Below, piece by piece: positions 18,611-27,254 of a DNA stretch of 61,137 bases (the first letter of the stretch is position 1; each line of letters begins with the position of its first letter). Where the stretch lies: positions 1-61,137 of the forward strand of contig CAMDED010000028.1 in NCBI GenBank assembly GCA_945893365.1, in the 5' to 3' direction. The notes beneath the pieces are model-generated. The model did not search any database. It worked only from the letters and a program-made list of their open reading frames with translations, and was not told the DNA's origin. The stretch is from Candidatus Sulfopaludibacter sp. SbA3 (GTDB lineage: Bacteria > Acidobacteriota > Terriglobia > Bryobacterales > Bryobacteraceae). The position numbers and the translations under genes are program-made.

Positions 18611-20130
18611 TACTGGCCACCTCCGGCTTCCTTCTTCTTGGTGTAGAACACGAGCACGTTCCTGCCTTCGGGTGGAAAGTAGGTCTTGGCAACGCGCTGC
18701 AAATCCTGCGGGGTAACGGCCTGAAGCTTCGGCGGATCGGTATTAATGATCTGCCATCCTCGCAAAGAATCGAAAATCAACAACTGCGTCATCAGACTGA
18801 AATCGGACTGAAGCCCGCGGAAGTTCGCGGCCGCGAGCTGATTTTTCACCTTCTGCAACTCCCGCTCCGATACAAGATCCACTTGAAGCTTTTCGATTTC
18901 CTTATAAAGCGCTTTCTCCACGTCCTCCGGAGTCTTGCCCGGCTTGGCAACGCCCCGCAGCTCGAAGTAGCCCTCATACTTCTGACCGTTGTGCGCGGAA
19001 CTGGCCTGGTTTGCGACCTGCTGCTCAAGCACAAGCGACTTGTAAAGGCGTCCGGTGCGATCGTTCAGAATAGTGGAGAGAACCAGAAAAGCAGGCTCGT
19101 CCTTATGTCCGTCGGCCACGGTATGATACCGGACGCGCACTTCCGGGTTCGTGTCGGCGTAGGCGACCATGCGCTGTTCACCCATCTGCGGAGTCTCAGC
19201 GGTGCGCAGCGGTTCGGGATCGTGCAGCCCGCGCTGGAGCCGGCCGAAGTATTTCTCGGCGAGCGCTTTGGCTTGGGCGGGTTCGAAGTCCCCTACAAGG
19301 CAGGCCGTGAGGTTGTTCGGGGCATAGTTGACGCCGAAGTAGGCCAGCGCATCCTCGCGCGAAATGGCTTCGAGGTCGCTCGGCCAGCCCACGACCGGCC
19401 AGCCGTACGGAGAGGATTTCCAGAACAGCGCATTGAATTGCTCATTGAAGCGGCCCGTCGGCGTGCTGTCGGTGCGCAGGCGCCGCTCTTCATGGACCAC
19501 GTCCCGCTCCGAGTAGAATTCGCGGAACACGGGATTCGACAGGCGGTCGGACTCCATCCAGTACCACAGCTCAAGCTTGTTCGATGGAACGTTGATGAAG
19601 TAGATCGTGAAGTCTTCGGAAGTGCCCGCGTTCATGCCCGACGCGCCGCCAGAGGTGTAGACGCGGTCGAACTCGTCCTTGATCATCAGGTCCTTCTGGC
19701 GCTTGTTCAAAGCTTCGAACTCCGTCATCAACTGCTGATGGCGCGGGGTGCGCACCTTTGGATCCTTGACGTCCGAGATCTTTCCCTCGCGCAACTGCTG
19801 AGTCAGAACCTGCTCCTCCTTACGGATTTCGCCCCTGACTTTGTCGAGTTGCAGACCGATCTTGAGATCTTCTTCGATGTTCTTCGTGCCGAGGGTCTGC
19901 GTACCCTTGAACATCATGTGTTCGAACAAATGCGAGATGCCGGTGATGCCGGGGCGTTCGTTGACCGCTCCGACTTTGGCGATCCAGCCGGCCGCGATAT
20001 TCGGCGAGCCTTTACGGGGGACGAGCAGGAACTTCATTCCGTTTTCCAGTTTGAATTCCTGGACGGGTACCTGCTGCGCGAGGAGCGCAAGCGAGGAAAG
20101 TAACAGCGCTACACTAAGCTTGAGTCTCAC
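18610..20130 (-). CDS. M16 zinc peptidase, catalytic partner
   Basis: After a signal peptide (LSVALLLSSLALLAQ) the protein carries the M16 active site HLFEHMMFKGT, with a third ligand expected about 75 residues later, in this case with an insert rich in charged residues. I choose the GTG at 20130 because AAGGAG lies 5 bases upstream; a GTG two codons earlier would overlap that site. It lacks the R/Y pair, which sits in the partner encoded next. Likely a periplasmic oligopeptidase. Confidence 0.88.
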   Translation of the reverse strand: MRLKLSVALLLSSLALLAQQVPVQEFKLENGMKFLLVPRKGSPNIAAGWIAKVGAVNERPGITGISHLFEHMMFKGTQTLGTKNIEEDLKIGLQLDKVRGEIRKEEQVLTQQLREGKISDVKDPKVRTPRHQQLMTEFEALNKRQKDLMIKDEFDRVYTSGGASGMNAGTSEDFTIYFINVPSNKLELWYWMESDRLSNPVFREFYSERDVVHEERRLRTDSTPTGRFNEQFNALFWKSSPYGWPVVGWPSDLEAISREDALAYFGVNYAPNNLTACLVGDFEPAQAKALAEKYFGRLQRGLHDPEPLRTAETPQMGEQRMVAYADTNPEVRVRYHTVADGHKDEPAFLVLSTILNDRTGRLYKSLVLEQQVANQASSAHNGQKYEGYFELRGVAKPGKTPEDVEKALYKEIEKLQVDLVSERELQKVKNQLAAANFRGLQSDFSLMTQLLIFDSLRGWQIINTDPPKLQAVTPQDLQRVAKTYFPPEGRNVLVFYTKKKEAGGGQ

Positions 20131-20183
20131 AATCACTCCTTATATCTTCGATCAGGATAACATCCGGCGAAGAACCTGAATAT

Positions 20184-21758
20184 CTAACTGGGTCCCTTTG
20201 CAAAACGGCGGAAAAAACTGTCCTGCTTCCACCGTGGCCGCTCGTCGTCATTCGCGATCTCGACGAGGAGGTTCCGCATGACGTGGTTGAAATCAGCGGC
20301 GGCGCTGAAATCGACGGGCTGATTTATGTCGTCCGAAGGCGAGTGGTAGCGCTCGGCGATCCATTTCTTCCCAACCTCGGATTCGGGCGAGTCTTTGACG
20401 TAGCCGACCTTGAATGCCAGGGCCGGGACGCCGCCGCGAATGAAACTGTACTGGTCGCTGCGGATGAAGCGGTTTCGCTCGGGCTCCGGATCGGCTTCAA
20501 CCTCGATTCCCATGGCCGCAACCACCTTGCGAATGGACTCGCCCAGGCTCGATTCGTCGAGCCCCATGGCCGTCAGGATCTTCAGGGGAACGAGCGGCAT
20601 GAACATGTCGGAATTCAAGTTGGCGACCATGCTGCCCTTGGGCACGGTCGGGTTGTTGGCGTAGAAGCGGGAACCGAGCAGGCCTTTCTCCTCGCCCGTG
20701 ACGGCGATGAACAGGACCGAACGCCGCAGCTTCGCCTTCGATTCGCGAAGCCCTCCCGCAACTTCCAGGAGCGTGGCGATGCCCGAGGCGTTGTCCATGG
20801 CCCCGTTGTAAATGCCGTCCCCATTTATGGGAGCGCCGGCGCCCAGATGGTCGAGATGCGCGCTCATCACGATGTACTCGTTCTTCAGTTTCTTATCGCG
20901 GCCGGGGAGCAGAGCAACCACGTTCTGCGACTCGGCTTCGCCAGTTTCGACGCGAACTTTCGCCCGAACCGAGATGGGAAGGGCAAATTTCGGCAGCGGC
21001 TTGCCCGCACGGTCCAAGGCCGCCACTTCCTCGAAGGTGTGGCCTGAACCCGCGAACCATTTCTCCGCGCGGGCTGCGTTGACGGAAACGGAGAGGAGTC
21101 CACCACCCTCGTCGCTCGCTGCGCCCGCGAGCGCCATCGACATCTGGAGGCGCGACAGCGTGGACCGCGCCCACGGAACATCCGTGCTGCGAGGGTTCTG
21201 GATGGCGATTGCGCCAATGGCGCCCACTTCCTTCAGCATGCGGGAGCGCTCGGCAGCGGAAGAGAAATGCGCGCGAACGGGGCCCGGAATGGATTCCGGA
21301 GCGCCGGCGAGATAGAGCACCACTTTACCTTTGACGTCGAGACCGGCAAAATCGTCTTGCTTTTCTTCGGGAATTCTGAGGGCATAGCCCGCGAAAACCA
21401 GCGGGGCTTCGAACCGCTCGATGCCTTTCTGGCCTCTGCCGAAGTTGGCGTCATCGCCCAAAACCAGCGGCTCAGCCACTTCGCCGCGCACGATGGCCAG
21501 GCTGGACTCGGATTCAAGGATCCTGCCGGTCGTCAGCTTCACCGGTTGGATGTACGCCGAGGTTCCGGCAGGTTTGAGCCCGAGCTTCTCGAACTCGCCC
21601 GCGACGTAGGCCGCGGCTTTGCGATGACCCTCGCTGCCGGTATTCCGGCCTTCAAGTTTGTCGTCCGCAAGAAAGACGACGTGGGACCACCAGCGTGCGG
21701 CCGGATTATCGGCGGCGAGGGCGGCAGTGGCGAGGGCGAGTAGGGTTAGAATGCGCAT
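20184..21758 (-). CDS. Secreted M28 zinc aminopeptidase
   Basis: The protein starts at ATG 21758 with a signal peptide (MRILTLLALATAALAAD); the frame remains open upstream but would run through another small gene. It has a PA-type inserted domain (VFAGYALRIPEEKQDDF) and all M28 di-zinc ligands in order: SAHLDHLG, NGAMDNASG, GEEKGLLGS, NLNSDMF and YHSPSDD. About 524 residues. It lies 47 bp after the end of the M16 gene start in the opposite reading order, so the two M16 genes and this gene form a cluster of secreted peptidases on one strand. Confidence 0.9.
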   Translation of the reverse strand: MRILTLLALATAALAADNPAARWWSHVVFLADDKLEGRNTGSEGHRKAAAYVAGEFEKLGLKPAGTSAYIQPVKLTTGRILESESSLAIVRGEVAEPLVLGDDANFGRGQKGIERFEAPLVFAGYALRIPEEKQDDFAGLDVKGKVVLYLAGAPESIPGPVRAHFSSAAERSRMLKEVGAIGAIAIQNPRSTDVPWARSTLSRLQMSMALAGAASDEGGGLLSVSVNAARAEKWFAGSGHTFEEVAALDRAGKPLPKFALPISVRAKVRVETGEAESQNVVALLPGRDKKLKNEYIVMSAHLDHLGAGAPINGDGIYNGAMDNASGIATLLEVAGGLRESKAKLRRSVLFIAVTGEEKGLLGSRFYANNPTVPKGSMVANLNSDMFMPLVPLKILTAMGLDESSLGESIRKVVAAMGIEVEADPEPERNRFIRSDQYSFIRGGVPALAFKVGYVKDSPESEVGKKWIAERYHSPSDDINQPVDFSAAADFNHVMRNLLVEIANDDERPRWKQDSFFRRFAKGPS

Positions 21759-21768
21759 GGCAGCGGAA

Positions 21769-21942
21769 TTAATAGTAGTCGGCACAGGACATGTAATAGC
21801 CGCACGTGGCGCAAAGAAGTTTGCACTGACGGGCGGTGAGCCGGGTGGAACAGACCGGACAGAAAAGCATCGGCTCTTCGGGCGGCGCGGATCTTCCGCT
21901 GCCGTCGCTTTCCGTCCGCGGTTCCGGTTCGGGGTTGAGCAC
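21769..21942 (-). CDS. Very small zinc-ribbon-like protein
   Basis: The minus strand encodes CPVCSTRLTARQCKLLCATC followed by GYYMSCADYY and a stop. Two CxxC pairs spaced 15 residues apart, plus two further cysteines, suggest a zinc ribbon. The start could be GTG 21942 (57 residues, with an acidic Pro-rich lead) or ATG 21870 (33 residues, MLFCPVCS); an in-frame stop lies just upstream of 21942. It sits 10 bp upstream of the M28 peptidase start in the same direction. The function is unknown. The strict cysteine spacing and aromatic C-terminus make it unlikely to be a chance frame. Confidence 0.65.
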   Translation of the reverse strand: MLNPEPEPRTESDGSGRSAPPEEPMLFCPVCSTRLTARQCKLLCATCGYYMSCADYY

Positions 21943-22039
21943 GAGTATCCATTATAGATGGAGTTTCGGGCCATTCGACAATTCTCGTCAGGCATTTCGT
22001 CCCTTCGCGGAATCGGGCGTTTATGACGTCGAAAACGGG

Positions 22040-22840
22040 TCAAAAGCGCCCGTTTCGGGACGCATTCGGCCGCTTTCGGGGCGGGAGTTGCACTGGATCG
22101 GCGGTTTGAGCGGGTCCAACCTTGGTCTCGGCCTCGTCGGTGGGGTGTCCGGAAATGGGATTAGCTTTGTTCCTCACTTTTTGGTCTCGTTCGACGGGGC
22201 CATTGGGCGCGGCGGGCTGAACGAGGGATGGTCCAACCATTAAGTCTCTTTCAGGCATAGGCTTATCGCCTTCGCCCGGGTCCGGTAGCGGCGGCATAGG
22301 CAGCTCGGGGATCGGATCCGGCGGTACGCGAACCTCCTGTAACGGCGCATTGCCTTCCGTCCAAGCCTGTTCCCGGCGGTCGTCGTCGCGCAGACGCATG
22401 AGGGTGTCGACAGCTCGCTGAAACATGCGCTGGAGACGGGCCTCGTAACGGTGAAGGAGGTCGAACTCCGGCGTCGCCAAAAGGTGGGTGAAGGCGTTGC
22501 AGTGATGCATGGAGGGGTCCGTGTCTACCCCTTGCTCTTGGATGTTGTCCACCATGAGGTTGGTCGCCATGGCGCAAGCGCGGCGCATACGCCAAAAGTA
22601 GGAGACCATTTCTTCGATGAGACCGTCTTCGACGCCGTCGACGGGGAGGAATCGGTCACGGAACTGGCGGTGCAGTTCCTGGAAGTCTTCCTGCGATTCA
22701 TCGTCAAGCAGGACGCAACTGGCGAGGAGTCCATGGCGATAGTCGTTCTGAACAGAACGCGCGAGACCGGCGGGAGTTTTGCGGCCGCGGCCAAGGGGAC
22801 CGCTGACGCGGGGAGATTCAAGTTTAAGTTGAGAACTCAT
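22040..22840 (-). CDS. Hypothetical protein of an expanded family
   Basis: The start at ATG 22840 has AAGAAGG eight bases upstream. The N-terminal part reads GRGRKTPAGLARSVQNDYRH and continues GLLASCVLLDDESQEDFQEL, followed by a helical region with MVSYFWRMRRACAMATNLM; the last 90 residues are Pro-rich and charged. The TPxGxARSxxNxxRHGL opening is one I recognise from a large group of unannotated acidobacterial proteins; no function is known. Length 266 residues. It stands alone, between the small zinc-ribbon gene and the sbcC operon. Confidence 0.7.
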   Translation of the reverse strand: MSSQLKLESPRVSGPLGRGRKTPAGLARSVQNDYRHGLLASCVLLDDESQEDFQELHRQFRDRFLPVDGVEDGLIEEMVSYFWRMRRACAMATNLMVDNIQEQGVDTDPSMHHCNAFTHLLATPEFDLLHRYEARLQRMFQRAVDTLMRLRDDDRREQAWTEGNAPLQEVRVPPDPIPELPMPPLPDPGEGDKPMPERDLMVGPSLVQPAAPNGPVERDQKVRNKANPISGHPTDEAETKVGPAQTADPVQLPPRKRPNASRNGRF

Positions 22841-22853
22841 GGTGAGTACCTTC

Positions 22854-22881
22854 TTAAGACCAGAGTACACCACGATGTCAA
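22854..22881 (-). promoter_or_regulatory. Putative promoter of the RHGL-family gene
   Basis: On the minus strand TTGACA (22881-22876) is a perfect -35 box, followed after 16 bases by TCTTAA (22859-22854) as a weak -10. The start codon is 14 bases further on. The surrounding stretch 22841-22930 is distinctly AT-rich for this genome. Confidence 0.45.
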
Positions 22882-23025
22882 GCGTTTATTTGTTAAGTGT
22901 CTTGTTATCAATAAGCTTTACCTATGAAATGGATTTTGGCGGGGGGCGGTTTTGGGCCTTCGAGCCTCTACGCCGACGGGGCTTTGGAGCGCTTGCGCCA
23001 AACGGGTCCCCAGAATCACTTTCAG

Positions 23026-26000
23026 CTAGTCATCAACGTACTGAACGACGGACCCGGATACGGTTGTACGGATCTCCAGTCGGGGTAGCCGGCGATGAAG
23101 TTCGGCGACGTGCGTTATCACGCCAACCATTCGATTCGTCCGCCCAAGATTTTCGATCGCCTCTGCGACGGTATCCAGAGTCTCGGGATCAAGCGAGCCA
23201 AATCCTTCATCAATGAAAAGGCTGTCGAGACGCACCGCTCCAGCGGCTTGCTGAACCTGTTCACTCAGTTCCAATGCCAGAGCAAGCGACACGAGAAATG
23301 TCTCCCCGCCGGACAGCGTATCGGCGAGACGGATCTGGCTACCGTGGTCATGATCGATGACCGCAAACTTGCCGTCGACAATGACCAGTTCGTAACGGTC
23401 GTCCAGTTGGCGAAGTCGCGAAGAAGCACCGGATACGAGGCGGCGGAACGATCCCTGCAACAAGTAGTTTTGGAAACAATCGCTCCGCAGGTCACGCGTT
23501 AGCTGCTGGACAAGGCCGTGACGAGCCATTCGACTACCTTGTTCAACACGTAGCTGCTCGGCTTTTTCCGTGTCGCTTCGGAGCCTTTTGATTTGTCCGC
23601 TCAGTTCGCCGATCCGACCCTCAAATCGGGTCGAGACGTCCTGCGCTTCCTTGACCCTACGGACTGCGTCTTCCACGTCAGTCTCACTAGTGGTGACGCC
23701 CTCAAGTTCCGTCTCGAGTTGCTTGATCCGCGCCGAGACTTGCTTAACTTCGTCTTCGTACCTGGTTACACGTCCTTCCCGTTCTGCAATTGCGGCAGCC
23801 GTAAGCATCGCCGCGCGAGCTGCCATCTCGTCAGTAAACCCGGTGTCCCTCAGGGCGATTCTCACCGCTTCCAGAGCCTGATCTCGCTCACTTGTTGTCC
23901 CGGCGAGCCGCGTGCGAGACGCCGCCACCTTTACTTCCATGTCCCGGGCCGCGGTTTCCGCCGCGCGATGCAGGTCGGTAAGCCGGAGGAAACGCCGTTC
24001 AAGCTCGGCGACCTCGTTCTGCAGCTTCTCCTTTTCATTCTCCGGATCGGCGGATTGGACGGCCGCGATTGAGGTTGCATATCCGCGAATGCGAAGTTCG
24101 GCATCCGCTCTTTCGCTATCGAGTCGCACCTTGGTTTCTTGAGCCGCCGAAAGGCCCATTTTCGCCTCTGCTTGATCAGACTCAGCGCGCTGATGCAGCA
24201 AAGCGATCTTGCCGCGTTCCTCTGCAAGTTTCTGAAAGGTCGATGCCAACTCCTCGTGGGCTGCGAACTGTTGCTCGACAAACTGCTCGATCAACAAGCC
24301 GGGCGGACACGCCAAGGGATAGATAGCCGAGGCAAGAGACCGAGAGTACTCCTCAATTTTTAGCGCCGCCTTCGCCTTCTGCTTCTCCAATTCACTGACG
24401 CGTGCCTGTGCACCCTGAACATCCGCTCGGGCTTGGGCTGCGGCTTGGTTAGCCTTATCCCGCCGCGCCGCCGCGATGTTCTTCTCTTTTTCGCAAGACT
24501 GAAAGGAGCGCTCGGCCCGCTGTAGATCCGAGGGCACAGCAATCAGGGGAACCTCGTTGACCGGCTGCGCGCAAACGGGACACGTGTCACCTGCGTGCAA
24601 CGTAGACCGTAGCGCGTCCGCCCTGTGTTGGTTCTGGAGATCGTTGAAAGCGATCAAGGCCGCTTGCGCAGCGTCGGCCGCAGTGGAGTGCTTCTCTTCG
24701 GCGCCCTTTAGTACGACCTCCTTCGCTGCGAACGCTGCGTCAGCCTCTCTGTGCTGTTTCCGCGATACGGCTAAATGATCCGCGAGATTTCTGTCATTCT
24801 CCTGCGCCTGTCCAAGATCGAATGCAAGCCGCCGCGAGTTCTTGAGGAGCGTGTAGATCGTCGCGTCATATCCCAAGGCGGTCTGCTGCTGACTCAGTTG
24901 CTCTCGTTGGCCCTGAATCTCTTCCAGACTTGCTTGCGCTGCTGCGATTTTGAGTTCGTGCTCCGCAATTTGGTTCTCGGACGTAGCCAGGCTTGACGTG
25001 ATTTCTTTCAGCCGACTACTCCAGGATCGATGTTCCGGGAGAATTGGGATGATCGAAGCCAGCAGCGAGATGCGTTCTCTCTTCGGCGGAAGTTCCAACG
25101 CTTGCTGCCGCGCGCTGAGCAGATCTGCTGCTTTCACCTTCGCGTCGTCCTGTGCTGCAGAGAGCTTCCCTTCGAGATCATGGGCGTTTCGATCCGCCTC
25201 GTTTAATGCCTCTTGTTTAGAGGTAGCCGCCTTGAAGACCGGAATGACCGCCATGGCATCCTTTGCTCGGGAGACGGTCTTCTCTAGTTCGTCGATCTTT
25301 GGCCGGTCTCGATGAAGCGCATCCAGTGAATCGCTACGCTCTTGGCGTTCTTTGATGAGAACCCACTGACCGCGGATCGTTTGCAGCGTCTCGCGGCCGA
25401 GCTCTAATGCGGCGGTAGCGGCGTCCTTCTTTTCGAGCACGTCCGCCAATCCCTCCTCGATCAGTTTCAGATTCGCCGGAGTCGCTGGCGCATAAGGCCC
25501 GTCGAGGAGGTTGCGCGCCACATCAATTGCGCCTGATAAGTCCCTGGCTTCTGCGGTAGCTCTTTCGCGCATCTTCTCGTAAACTCCGAGGCGGAGCAGG
25601 TCGCGCAGGATTTTCTGTCGGTCTTTCGGATTACTCTTGAGAAACTTGGCAAAGTCCCCTTGCGGAAGGAGGACAGATTGAATGAACGCTTCGTAATCAA
25701 GGCCCAGCAAGGCGCGGACCCTCTCATTCACCTCCCCGACGCCATCGCCCAGGGTCTTCTGCGATCCCTCCGTGATTTGCTCAATCTGGGATTTCTTCCC
25801 GCCGTTTCGAAGCATCGACCGGACAACTCGGAAGCGTTCGCCCTGAATGTCGAAATCGAGAACAACCGATGCGCGCGATGCCCCCAGCGATATGAACTCG
25901 TCCAGGTTCTGGCCGCCAAGTCGAGGAATTTTTCCGTAGAGGGCGAAGGTAATAGCGTCCAGAAGGCTGGACTTGCCGGAACCTGTTGGGCCTGCGATGG

Positions 26001-26085
26001 CGAACGTCCCGAGGCGAGAAAAGTCAATCTCCTGCTTCTCCCGGTAGCATGTAAAACCCTGAAGTTGTAACCGAACTGGCCGCAC
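23026..26085 (-). CDS. sbcC: SbcC/Rad50-type SMC-like ATPase
   Basis: This 1019-residue protein has the N-terminal Walker A GPTGSGKSS (32-40), a Q-loop QSVLLPQGDFAKFL, two long coiled-coil stretches around a zinc hook CPVC (502-505), then the signature LSGGE (about 924) and Walker B LDSLFIDEG with D-loop SLD. It forms with SbcD a nuclease that opens blocked DNA ends and hairpins. The start is a GTG whose G is the last base of the sbcD stop. It is the last gene of nurA-herA-sbcD-sbcC, an arrangement best known from archaeal HerA-NurA-Mre11-Rad50 end resection. Confidence 0.93.
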   Translation of the reverse strand: MRPVRLQLQGFTCYREKQEIDFSRLGTFAIAGPTGSGKSSLLDAITFALYGKIPRLGGQNLDEFISLGASRASVVLDFDIQGERFRVVRSMLRNGGKKSQIEQITEGSQKTLGDGVGEVNERVRALLGLDYEAFIQSVLLPQGDFAKFLKSNPKDRQKILRDLLRLGVYEKMRERATAEARDLSGAIDVARNLLDGPYAPATPANLKLIEEGLADVLEKKDAATAALELGRETLQTIRGQWVLIKERQERSDSLDALHRDRPKIDELEKTVSRAKDAMAVIPVFKAATSKQEALNEADRNAHDLEGKLSAAQDDAKVKAADLLSARQQALELPPKRERISLLASIIPILPEHRSWSSRLKEITSSLATSENQIAEHELKIAAAQASLEEIQGQREQLSQQQTALGYDATIYTLLKNSRRLAFDLGQAQENDRNLADHLAVSRKQHREADAAFAAKEVVLKGAEEKHSTAADAAQAALIAFNDLQNQHRADALRSTLHAGDTCPVCAQPVNEVPLIAVPSDLQRAERSFQSCEKEKNIAAARRDKANQAAAQARADVQGAQARVSELEKQKAKAALKIEEYSRSLASAIYPLACPPGLLIEQFVEQQFAAHEELASTFQKLAEERGKIALLHQRAESDQAEAKMGLSAAQETKVRLDSERADAELRIRGYATSIAAVQSADPENEKEKLQNEVAELERRFLRLTDLHRAAETAARDMEVKVAASRTRLAGTTSERDQALEAVRIALRDTGFTDEMAARAAMLTAAAIAEREGRVTRYEDEVKQVSARIKQLETELEGVTTSETDVEDAVRRVKEAQDVSTRFEGRIGELSGQIKRLRSDTEKAEQLRVEQGSRMARHGLVQQLTRDLRSDCFQNYLLQGSFRRLVSGASSRLRQLDDRYELVIVDGKFAVIDHDHGSQIRLADTLSGGETFLVSLALALELSEQVQQAAGAVRLDSLFIDEGFGSLDPETLDTVAEAIENLGRTNRMVGVITHVAELHRRLPRLEIRTTVSGSVVQYVDD

Positions 26086-27242
26086 TATTCCTCCTCGACG
26101 TGCTCTCTGAGGTCGTCAAACGCCGCGATCAGTTCATCGCTCGCAGCCTTTCCATGAGCTTCGCGATAGTACAGCCGGAACATATCCGAAGACGTTGCCG
26201 TTTTCGAGTCGAGGCTTTCCTCTGCCTTTTGCTCTCGCGCTACTTCAGCGTCAACGCTTACGGCATTCGGTAACAAACACCGGACCTTGCGGTTTATATC
26301 CGGGTCGGCCTTCTCCAGTTGGACGACCACGCGTAACCAACCGGAATTTCTGAGCTCGCTTGCCCGATTCTCAATCTCATCGATTTGCGCTGAGACCTTC
26401 AAGAGAGGCTTTCCTCCCACGTACGGTATCTGTGAAATCTTAGCGGGCATGGGGCCGGGCTTCGCCTCAATCAGCAGAAAGGACTTCTCATCGCCGGCTT
26501 CACCGAAGTCCATCTGTAACGGAGAACCTGCATAGTAGGTGGGTGAAGGAGCGTTGATCTTTTGCGGGCGATGGAGGTGTCCCAAGGCGACGTAATGGGC
26601 ATTGGAAGGCAAGTTGCCCGGTAACGCGGCCCAATCGTCACCCAAATGAACCTGCCGCTCCGAGGTCCCCTTGATTGCGCCTTCAAGGTGCGTATGGAGG
26701 CAGAGCAAATTCACAGTGTCCAGACGAAACGACCGGCAAAGGGATTCGACGATCTTCGCCATCTTGTCAGCGTAGGTTTGCATGGCGATCTCCTCGCCTT
26801 CGGCCAGTTCAAGAGCGCTGACCAGCCTGCGTTGTGCGGCGAAAGGCACCGCCGCAATCACCGCCTTTTCGCCGGAACGCGTCACAAGATTGAACACGCC
26901 ACCTTGGTTTGCGGGCTTGGGTCTGCCAAGCGCCCAAACGTTTACCAGTTCGGTTAGAGCGCCCCAAGCCTCGAATCGATCGGATGAATCGTGATTGCCG
27001 GCGATAGCCACAGTGTGTGCTCCCGTCGCCCCGACACGTTTGAAGAACTGGAACACGGCGCGTTCTGCACGGGCGGATGGCGCTCCGGAGTCGAACACAT
27101 CGCCGGTGACGAGAAGCAGATCCACTGCCTCCCGCTCAATGAAGCCGGCCATTTGATCGAGACAGGCCTCGAGCTCGTCGAGTCGATTGATACTCTTCCA
27201 AATCCGGCCGGCGTGCCAATCGCTAGTGTGGAGAATCTTCAT
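26085..27242 (-). CDS. sbcD: SbcD/Mre11-type DNA nuclease
   Basis: The 385-residue calcineurin-like phosphoesterase has the five expected motifs: HTSDWHAG at the N-terminus, LLVTGDVFDSGAPS, AIAGNHDSSDR, LCLHTHLEG and ALGHLHRPQ. These coordinate two metals for 3'-5' exo- and endonuclease action. It lies 12 bp after herA and overlaps sbcC by one base. Its cap domain is followed by a C-terminal helical part that normally binds the Rad50 coiled-coil base. Confidence 0.93.
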   Translation of the reverse strand: MKILHTSDWHAGRIWKSINRLDELEACLDQMAGFIEREAVDLLLVTGDVFDSGAPSARAERAVFQFFKRVGATGAHTVAIAGNHDSSDRFEAWGALTELVNVWALGRPKPANQGGVFNLVTRSGEKAVIAAVPFAAQRRLVSALELAEGEEIAMQTYADKMAKIVESLCRSFRLDTVNLLCLHTHLEGAIKGTSERQVHLGDDWAALPGNLPSNAHYVALGHLHRPQKINAPSPTYYAGSPLQMDFGEAGDEKSFLLIEAKPGPMPAKISQIPYVGGKPLLKVSAQIDEIENRASELRNSGWLRVVVQLEKADPDINRKVRCLLPNAVSVDAEVAREQKAEESLDSKTATSSDMFRLYYREAHGKAASDELIAAFDDLREHVEEE

Positions 27243-27254
27243 CTTCGATGTTCC

